Shown: piece by piece, positions 41,174-47,985 of the stretch
Layout: every line of letters starts with the position of its first letter
Numbering within the stretch: the first letter of the stretch is position 1
NCBI RefSeq assembly: GCF_009834185.1
Contig: NZ_CP047173.1
Location: forward strand, 3,100,001 to 3,164,000
Source: Rathayibacter sp. VKM Ac-2760
Lineage (GTDB): Bacteria > Actinomycetota > Actinomycetes > Actinomycetales > Microbacteriaceae
Reading direction: 5' to 3'
Length of the DNA: 64,000 nt
Notes under the pieces: model-generated
What the model saw: the letters and a program-made list of their open reading frames with translations, nothing else
The model's database searches: none
Told to the model about the DNA's origin: nothing
Made by a program: the position numbers and the translations under genes

Positions 41174-41590
41174 GTGTCCACGAGTCTCAGCCCCTACATC
41201 GGCTTCCGCGACAACGCTCGCGAGGCGATGGAGTTCTACCGATCGGTCTTCGGAGGCGAGCTCCAGTCGAGCACCTTCGCCGACTTCCACGCGAGCGAGG
41301 ATCCGGCCGAGCAGGACCTGATCATGCACTCGCAGCTCAGCACGCCGAACGGCCTGATCCTGATGGCGTCCGACACCCCGAAGTCGATGACCTTCGACGA
41401 GGGCGCCCGGATCACCGTCGCGCTCTTCGGCGACGACGACGCCGAGCTGAGCGGCTACTGGGACGGGCTCGCCGCCGGCGGCTCGGTCGGCGAACCGCTC
41501 ACCACATCACCGTGGGGCGACCGCTTCGGCATGCTCACCGACCGCTACGGCGTGCACTGGATGGTCAACATCGCGGGCGCCTCCGCCTGA
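41174..41590 (+). CDS. VOC family protein (PhnB-like)
   Basis: The 138-residue protein begins LSPYIGFRDNAREAMEFYRS and FGGELQSSTFADF, followed by SQLSTPNGLILMASD and the C-terminal DRFGMLTDRYGVHWMVNI. This is the PhnB/DUF899-like glyoxalase superfamily, with a predicted metal- or ligand-binding role but no assigned reaction. GTG at 41174 with AGGAAGG ahead. It is the third VOC-fold gene in the window. Confidence 0.88.
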   Translation: MSTSLSPYIGFRDNAREAMEFYRSVFGGELQSSTFADFHASEDPAEQDLIMHSQLSTPNGLILMASDTPKSMTFDEGARITVALFGDDDAELSGYWDGLAAGGSVGEPLTTSPWGDRFGMLTDRYGVHWMVNIAGASA

Positions 41591-41677
41591 GCGTCCCGAT
41601 CGCCGCCCGCGCGGGCGCAGAATGGAGGGGACGCCCGGTCTCCCGGGCCACCCCCTCCCTCTGACGAAGGCGGCAAG

Positions 41678-42694
41678 ATGACGATCACGCTCGGGTACAA
41701 GGCATCGGCGGAGCAGTTCGGGGCGCGCGAGCTCGTGGAGCTGGCCGTCGGCGCCGAGCGGCACGGCTTCGAGAGCGCTGTGGTCTCCGACCACTTCCAG
41801 CCCTGGCGGCACACCGGCGGCCACGCGCCGTTCTCGCTGGCCTGGCTCGCCGCGGCCGGCGAGCGCACCTCGACGATCCGCCTCGGCACCTCGGTGATGA
41901 CGCCGCACTACCGCTACAACCCCGCCGTCATCGCGCAGGCCTTCGGCACCCTCGGCGTCCTCTACCCGGACCGGATCATGCTCGGCGTCGGGACCGGCGA
42001 GGCGCTGAACGAGGTCGCGACCGGCTACCAGGGCGCGGGCGAGCAGACCTGGCCGGAGTTCAAGGAGCGCTTCGCCCGGCTGCGCGAGGCCGTGCGCCTG
42101 ATGCGCGCGCTCTGGGCCGGCGACCGCGTCTCCTTCGACGGCGAGTACTACTCCACCCACGAGGCGTCCATCTACGACAAGCCGGAGAACGGCGTGCCCG
42201 TCTACATCGCGGCCGGCGGTCCGGTCGTCGCGAAGTACGCCGGGCGCGCGGGCGACGGCTTCATCTGCACCTCGGGCAAGGGCATGGAGCTCTACACCGA
42301 GAAGCTGCTGCCCGCGGTCGAGGAGGGCGCGGCGGCGGGCGGGCGCGACTCCGCGACGCTCGACCGGATGATCGAGATCAAGCTCTCCTACGACCCCGAC
42401 CCGGCGCTCGCCCTCGAGAACACCCGCTTCTGGGCGCCGCTGTCGCTCACTCCGGAGCAGAAGCACTCGCTGACCGACCCGGTCGACATGGAGCGCGCGG
42501 CCGACGAGCTGCCGATCGAGCAGGTGGCCAAGCGCTGGATCGTCGGCTCGGACCCGGAGGAGACGGTCGCGCAGATCAAGCCGTACGTCGACGCGGGCTT
42601 CAACCACCTGGTCTTCCACGCGCCCGGCGACGACCAGCAGCGCTTCTTCGACGCCTTCGAGCGCGACCTCGCACCGCGCCTGCGCGCCCTCTGA
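41678..42694 (+). CDS. fgd: F420-dependent glucose-6-phosphate dehydrogenase
   Basis: The 338-residue luciferase-like TIM-barrel enzyme matches FGD: LGYKASAEQFGARELVELAV at the start, SDHFQPWRHTGGHAPFSLAW (Asp/His/Trp near F420 and substrate), TSVMTPHYRYNPAVIAQAF, GVGTGEALNEVATG and RWIVGSDPEETV. It oxidises glucose 6-phosphate and reduces F420, supplying reduced cofactor to the F420-dependent proteins elsewhere in the window. The next gene is the FO synthase, so cofactor synthesis and reduction genes are adjacent. Confidence 0.92.
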   Translation: MTITLGYKASAEQFGARELVELAVGAERHGFESAVVSDHFQPWRHTGGHAPFSLAWLAAAGERTSTIRLGTSVMTPHYRYNPAVIAQAFGTLGVLYPDRIMLGVGTGEALNEVATGYQGAGEQTWPEFKERFARLREAVRLMRALWAGDRVSFDGEYYSTHEASIYDKPENGVPVYIAAGGPVVAKYAGRAGDGFICTSGKGMELYTEKLLPAVEEGAAAGGRDSATLDRMIEIKLSYDPDPALALENTRFWAPLSLTPEQKHSLTDPVDMERAADELPIEQVAKRWIVGSDPEETVAQIKPYVDAGFNHLVFHAPGDDQQRFFDAFERDLAPRLRAL

Positions 42695-42797
42695 CCCCGT
42701 CGCGGCCGGCCGGCGCCCCGCGCCCGGCCGGTCCGACCCTCTGCGCCCCGACCCGTCGGCCGCCCGCCGACCGACCCTCCGGAAGAGCCGCCCCCGC

Positions 42798-45176
42798 ATG
42801 ACCGTGCCCACCCTCCTCGCCCGCCTCGCCGACGGCGAGCCGATCACGCGCGCCAGTGCCGAGGTGCTGCTCGAGGCGAGGGGCGGCGACCTCGACGCGC
42901 TGCTGGAGGTGGCCGGCCGCCTCCGCGACGAGGGGCTCGCACGACGCGGGCGGCCGGGAGTGATCACCTACTCCCGCAAGGTCTTCGTGCCGCTGACCAA
43001 GCTCTGCCGCGACCGCTGCCACTACTGCGTGTTCGTCGAGACGCCCGGCGGCCTCGCGCTGAAGCGCGAGTCGACCTTCATGGAGCCGGAGGAGATCCTC
43101 GAGGTCGCCCGGGCCGGCGCCGCGCTCGGCTGCAAGGAGGCGCTGTTCACCCTCGGCGACCGCCCGGAGGACCGCTGGCCGGTCGCCCGTGCCTGGCTCG
43201 CCGAGCACGGCTACGCCTCGACCCTCGAGTACGTGCGGGCGATGGCGGTGCTGGTGATGACCGAGACGGGCATGGTCACGCACCTCAACCCCGGGGTGAT
43301 GTCCTGGGCCGAGCTGCAGCGTCTGCGCCCGGTCGCGCCCTCGATGGGGATGATGCTCGAGACGACGGCCGAGCGGCTGTGGTCCGAGAAGGGCGGCGTG
43401 CACTACGGCTCGCCCGACAAGGATCCGGCACTGCGGCTCCGGGTGCTCGACGACGCCGGGCGCAGCCGGATCCCGTTCACCACGGGCGTGCTGCTGGGCA
43501 TCGGCGAGAACACGGCGGAGCGGGCCGACGCGCTGTTCGCGATCCGCGAGTCGCACGCGCTGTGGGGGCATGTGCAGGAGTGCATCGTGCAGAACTTCCG
43601 CGCCAAGCCGCGGACCGCGATGCAGAACGAGGTCGACCTCGAGCTGCAGGAGTACGTCGCGAACGTGGCCGTCGCCCGGCTCGTCCTCGGCGCCGACATG
43701 ACGATCCAGGTGCCGCCGAACCTGACCGACGAGCAGGAGCTCGGGCTGCTGCTGCGCGCCGGCATCGACGACTGGGGCGGGGTGAGCCCGCTGACGGCGG
43801 ACCACGTGAACCCCGAGCGGCCCTGGCCGAACATCGACGACCTCGCGCGGCTCACCGCCGACTCCGGCTACCGGCTGCACGAGCGGCTGACCGCGCACCC
43901 GCGCTACCTGCAGGACGCGGAGACCTGGATCGACCCGCGCGTCGCTCCGTACGTCCTCGCGCTCGCCGATCGCGAGACCTGGCTGGCGGACGAGGCGGCG
44001 CCGATCCTCCCCCGCGCGTACCGCGAGGAGCTCGAGCCCGCTCCGCGGCCGGCCGCGCCGACCCTCGCCGCCGTCCTCGAGCGGGCCGCCGCCGATCCGG
44101 CCGGGCTCGACGACGCCGACTACCTGGCCCTGCTCGCCGCCGACGGCGACGACCTCGACGCGCTGGCGGCCCTGGCCGACGACGTCCGCCGCTCCGCCGT
44201 CGGCGACACCGTGACCGTGGTCGCCAACCGCAACATCGACACCGCGCTCTGGGGCGCCGGCGGGCTGACCGTCGAGACCCTGGAGCAGCTCGCCGACGAG
44301 GCCGTCGCGCTCGGCGCCACCGAGCTGTGCCTCCAGGGCCCGCTCGCGACGCCGGGCGAGGACCACCTGCTGATCGTGCGCACTCTGCGCGCGCGGCAGC
44401 CGTCGCTGCACCTGCACGCGTTCCGGCCGGCCGAGATCCGCGACGCGGCTCTCCGCACCGGCCGCACGCCCGCCGAGATGCTCGCCGCGCTGCGCGAGGC
44501 GGGGGTCGACTCCGTCCCCGGCACGGCCGCGCGGATCCTCGACGACGGCGTCCGCGCGATCCTCAGCGAGGGCGCCGACCCGAGCGTCGCCGAGTGGCGG
44601 GAGTCGGTGACGACGGCGCACCGCGGCGGGCTGCGCTCGACCGCGACGATGGTCTACGGGCACGTCGAGACGCCGCAGCAGCAGGTCGACCACCTGCGCG
44701 CACTGGCCGCGATCCAGGACGAGACGGGCGGATTCACCGAGTTCATCGCGATGCCGTTCGTGCCGGCCGAGGCACCGCCGGCCGTCGTCGCGCAGACCCG
44801 CGGCGGGCCGACCCGGCGCGAGACGCGGGCCGTGCACTCGGTGGCGCGGCTCCTCCTGCACGGGCGGATCGAGCACGTGCAGACGGCCTGGACGAAGCTC
44901 GGGCTGCAGCTCTCGCAGGAGCTGCTGCGCGGCGGCGCGGACGACCTCGGCGGGCTGCTGCTCGACGGCGCGATGAGCCCGGAGGCGGGCGCCGAGGCGC
45001 ACCGCTCGCTCGACATCGCGACCGTGGCCCGGCTCGTCGGCGAGATCGGGCGGCCGTGGCGGCAGCGGACCACCGACTACGGGCACGTCGAGCCCGAGCG
45101 GGCGATGACGGTGCCGGCGCCGAGCACCGCGACGCATCGGCTGCGCCTGCCGGTGCGCTCGGCCGGCCGCGCGTGA
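42798..45176 (+). CDS. fbiC: Bifunctional FO synthase (CofG-CofH fusion) with a damaged CofH half
   Basis: The 792-residue protein should make the deazaflavin FO, the chromophore of F420, from a flavin-pathway diamine and tyrosine. The N-terminal CofG half has the radical-SAM motif with C70, C74 and C77 (CRDRCHYC) and looks complete to about residue 400. In the CofH half, where known enzymes have a CxxxCxxC motif after NRNI, this one reads VVANRNIDTALWGAGGLTV (residues 474-492): roughly 20 residues including all three cysteines are absent. The only Cys after residue 470 is C511. The rest of CofH (VPGTAARILDDGVRAIL, YGHVETP, DETGGFTEF) is normal. The gap is in frame. Confidence 0.85.
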   Translation: MTVPTLLARLADGEPITRASAEVLLEARGGDLDALLEVAGRLRDEGLARRGRPGVITYSRKVFVPLTKLCRDRCHYCVFVETPGGLALKRESTFMEPEEILEVARAGAALGCKEALFTLGDRPEDRWPVARAWLAEHGYASTLEYVRAMAVLVMTETGMVTHLNPGVMSWAELQRLRPVAPSMGMMLETTAERLWSEKGGVHYGSPDKDPALRLRVLDDAGRSRIPFTTGVLLGIGENTAERADALFAIRESHALWGHVQECIVQNFRAKPRTAMQNEVDLELQEYVANVAVARLVLGADMTIQVPPNLTDEQELGLLLRAGIDDWGGVSPLTADHVNPERPWPNIDDLARLTADSGYRLHERLTAHPRYLQDAETWIDPRVAPYVLALADRETWLADEAAPILPRAYREELEPAPRPAAPTLAAVLERAAADPAGLDDADYLALLAADGDDLDALAALADDVRRSAVGDTVTVVANRNIDTALWGAGGLTVETLEQLADEAVALGATELCLQGPLATPGEDHLLIVRTLRARQPSLHLHAFRPAEIRDAALRTGRTPAEMLAALREAGVDSVPGTAARILDDGVRAILSEGADPSVAEWRESVTTAHRGGLRSTATMVYGHVETPQQQVDHLRALAAIQDETGGFTEFIAMPFVPAEAPPAVVAQTRGGPTRRETRAVHSVARLLLHGRIEHVQTAWTKLGLQLSQELLRGGADDLGGLLLDGAMSPEAGAEAHRSLDIATVARLVGEIGRPWRQRTTDYGHVEPERAMTVPAPSTATHRLRLPVRSAGRA

Positions 45177-46018
45177 CGCGGCCGCGCGTCGAGAACCGGT
45201 CGTCGGCGTACCTCGAGCGGCAGGCCGCGCTGATCCGGGAGTCGACCGTCGTCGTCGGCGGCCGGGCGCTGCGACTGCACGCGGGCGGGGAGCCCTCGAC
45301 CTCGGTCGTGCTGCTGCTGACCGGGCCGGGGCGGCGCGCGGGCCGACGCCGCGCTCCTGCTGCCGATGCTCGCGCGCGGCGGCACCGGGTCGCGGCGCTC
45401 GAGCTCGCCGACCTCGCCGACCCGTGGCTCGACGCGCCGGGCGCCGTCTCGGCCGCCCTCGAGGCGCTCGGCGCGCAGGAGGCGGTGCTCGTCGGGCACG
45501 CGCTCGGCGCCTCCGTCGCGATCGCCGCCGCCGACGCGGACCCGCGGATCCGCGCCCTCGTGCTCGCCGCCGGCTGGCTGCGGCCGACCGAGCGGCTCGT
45601 CGCGGTCGCGCGGCTGTGGGAGTCGCTGGCCGGCCGGCCCGACGACCGCGCCGCCCTCGCCCGCGTCCTCGGCGTGCGCGCGCTCACCGACCTCGGCCCC
45701 GACCGCGCGGCCCCGATCGCCGCCGACGAAGCGACCGCCGCCCTCCTCGCCGCGGCTGCCGGCGCCGACACCGCCGTGGCCGCCGCCCGGCTGCGCGTCC
45801 CCGCGCTCGTCGTCGGCTGCGCGGCGGACGCCGTCGTCGGCATCGAGGGGGCGGAGGCGCTCCTCGGCGCGATCGACGACGCCCGCTACGCGGTCGTCGA
45901 CGCGGGCCACTGCGTCCTCGCCGAGCGCCCGGCCGAGCTGCTCGCCCTCGTCGAGCGCTTCCTCGCCGATCCGCGGCGCGACCCGGCCGGCTCGACCCTG
46001 CCCCGGATCGTCGTCTGA
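45173..46018 (+). CDS. Alpha/beta hydrolase-like protein, nucleophile replaced by Ala, internal frame slip
   Basis: The 281-residue product overlaps the FO synthase stop by four bases and the monooxygenase ATG by one. The nucleophile elbow reads VLVGHALGASVAIAAA: A110 stands where Ser is expected. The probable catalytic His (DAGHCVLAERP) and Asp remain. Residues 53-70 read RRAGRRRAPAADARARR, but the next frame over the same bases (45339-45383) reads ADAALLLPMLARGG, a proper hydrolase strand-loop. So one inserted and one missing base probably flank this stretch. It is either an inactive relative or a partially miscalled gene. Confidence 0.7.
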   Translation: MTRPRVENRSSAYLERQAALIRESTVVVGGRALRLHAGGEPSTSVVLLLTGPGRRAGRRRAPAADARARRHRVAALELADLADPWLDAPGAVSAALEALGAQEAVLVGHALGASVAIAAADADPRIRALVLAAGWLRPTERLVAVARLWESLAGRPDDRAALARVLGVRALTDLGPDRAAPIAADEATAALLAAAAGADTAVAAARLRVPALVVGCAADAVVGIEGAEALLGAIDDARYAVVDAGHCVLAERPAELLALVERFLADPRRDPAGSTLPRIVV

Positions 46019-47472
46019 TGGCGACGACCGTCGACGTCGTCGTGGTCGGCGCGGGCTTCGCGGGTATCGGAGCGGCGACCCTCCTCGCCCGCCGCGGCGG
46101 CACCTCCTTCGCGCTGCTCGAGCGGGCCGAGCGCGTGGGCGGCACCTGGCGCGACAACCACTACCCCGGCGTGTCCTGCGACATCCCCTCGCACCTCTAC
46201 TCCTACTCGTTCGCGCCGGAGCCGGACTGGTCCGCGCTCTACGCCCCGGGGGCGGAGATCCAGGCCTACCTCGAGCGTGTCGTCGAGCGCGAGCGGCTCG
46301 CGCCGCACCTGCACCTCGGCACCGACGTGCTCGAGATGCTCTTCGACGAGGCGGCCGGGCGCTGGCGCGTCCGCACCTCGCGCGGCGACTTCGACGCGGC
46401 CGTGCTCGTGGTCTGCGCCGGGCGGCTGTCGGAGCCGCGGCTGCCCGACGTCCCCGGGCTCGAGGACTTCGCCGGGCCGGTCTTCCACTCCGCGCGCTGG
46501 CGCGAGGACGTCGACCTCGACGGCGCGCGGGTCGGCATCGTCGGCTCCGGAGCGTCCGCCGTGCAGATCGCGCCGCACCTCGCCCGGCGAGCGGCCGAGG
46601 TCGTGCTGTTCCAGCGCTCCGCGCCGTACGTCGTGCCGCGCCGCGACCGCGCGTATCCGCCGGCGGAGCGCCGCACTCTGGCGCGCGTGCCGGGGGCGGT
46701 CGAGCGGCTCCGCGCCGATCTGTTCTGGCGCGCCGAGCTCGGCTTCGCCGGTCGTGTCGCCGTGCCCGAGGCGATCGACCGGCTGCGGGCGGAGGCGCTC
46801 GGCCACCTCGCCGCGCAGGTCGCCGACCCCGCCCTGCGTGCCGTGCTCACCCCCGACTACGAGATCGGCTGCAAGCGGGTGCTGCTCTCGGACGACTACT
46901 ACCCCGCGCTCGCGCAGCCGCATGTGCGCGTGGTGCCGAGCCCGCTCCGGCGGATCGACGGCTCCGCGGCGTTCGGCGACGACGGCGTCGCCCACGAGCT
47001 GGACGCGCTGGTCTTCGCCACCGGCTTCCACGCCACCCGGCCCCCGTTCGCCCGCCGGATCCGCGGCCGCGGCGGCGAGCTGCTCGCCGACCGCTGGTCC
47101 GGCGGGATGGCCGCCTACGACTCCACGGCGATGCACGGCTACCCCAACCTCTTCGTGATCAACGGGCCGAATGCGAGCCTCGGCCACAACTCCGCCGTGC
47201 ACATGATCGAGTCGCAGATCGACTACGTTCTCGCCGCGCTCGACCACCGGGCCGCGACCGGCGCCGCGCTGCTCGAGGTCACCGCCGCGGCCGAGGCGGA
47301 GTCCGTCGCCCGCCTCGACGCGCTCAGCGCCGACACCGTCTGGACGAACGGCGGCTGCGAGAGCTGGTACGTCGACGCCGCCTCCCGCCGCCTCACCCTG
47401 CTCTGGCCCGACTTCGCCTTCGCCTTCCGCGAGGAGCTCGCGCGCTTCGATCCGGCGGCCTACGCGAGTTGA
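46018..47472 (+). CDS. Flavin-containing monooxygenase, Baeyer-Villiger type
   Basis: The 484-residue enzyme has the FAD Rossmann motif VVVVGAGFAGIGAATLLAR, a VGGTWRDNHYPGVSCDIPSH segment, and FAGPVFHSARW, which fits the BVMO fingerprint FxGxxxHxxxW. The NADPH motif is VGIVGSGASAVQIAP. It would insert oxygen next to a ketone or oxidise a related substrate, using NADPH and FAD. The ATG overlaps the hydrolase stop, so fbiC, the hydrolase and this gene form one operon. BVMO and hydrolase pairs are common, since the hydrolase can open the ester formed; here the hydrolase lacks its serine. Confidence 0.9.
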   Translation: MATTVDVVVVGAGFAGIGAATLLARRGGTSFALLERAERVGGTWRDNHYPGVSCDIPSHLYSYSFAPEPDWSALYAPGAEIQAYLERVVERERLAPHLHLGTDVLEMLFDEAAGRWRVRTSRGDFDAAVLVVCAGRLSEPRLPDVPGLEDFAGPVFHSARWREDVDLDGARVGIVGSGASAVQIAPHLARRAAEVVLFQRSAPYVVPRRDRAYPPAERRTLARVPGAVERLRADLFWRAELGFAGRVAVPEAIDRLRAEALGHLAAQVADPALRAVLTPDYEIGCKRVLLSDDYYPALAQPHVRVVPSPLRRIDGSAAFGDDGVAHELDALVFATGFHATRPPFARRIRGRGGELLADRWSGGMAAYDSTAMHGYPNLFVINGPNASLGHNSAVHMIESQIDYVLAALDHRAATGAALLEVTAAAEAESVARLDALSADTVWTNGGCESWYVDAASRRLTLLWPDFAFAFREELARFDPAAYAS

Positions 47473-47507
47473 GGCGCTGACCCGCGGTACATGCGGTGCG
47501 GGCGTCG

Positions 47508-47908
47508 TGCTGATCGAGTAGCCCGCGCAGCGGGCGTATCGAGATCCACCAGCTCCAGAAGACGCGCCTGCGAACCTGCCCTGCTGATGACGGCGGGTCT
47601 CGATACGCCCCACCGGGGCTACTCGACCAGCAAGAACACCGCCCGCACCCCATCGACCGCACCGCGACCCTGCTGATCGAGTAGTCCGCGCAGCGGGCGC
47701 ATCGAGATCCACCAGCGTCGGACCTCGCGTCTGCAGACCCGCCCTGCTGATGACGGCGGGTCTCGATACGCCCCACCGGGGCTACTCGACCAGCAAGAAC
47801 ACCGCCTGGATTCCCATCGACCGCACCACGTCTCTGCCGATCGAGGAGTCCGCGCAGCGGGCGTCTCGAGATCCACCACCGTCAGACCACGGGCCGCTCG
47901 ACCAGCAC
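47508..47908. repeat. Hairpin-repeat array: three tandem modules, last one decayed
   Basis: Units lie at 47508-47547, 47595-47633 (inverted), 47671-47710, 47758-47796 (inverted) and 47835-47873, with a remnant at 47892-47908. Modules start every 163-164 bases. The spacers share GCCCTGCTGATGACGGCGGG in the first two modules and the linker carries CATCGACCGCACC, both specific to this locus. The third module is diverged (TCGAGGAGTC) and shortened. The array fills most of the 513-bp gap between co-directional genes. Confidence 0.85.
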
Positions 47909-47985
47909 GGCTGCACGCTCGCTCCCGCCGCGTCCGCCGACGCGCGATCATGGACGCACCCGCTTCCCGCTCGACAGGAGCCCGA

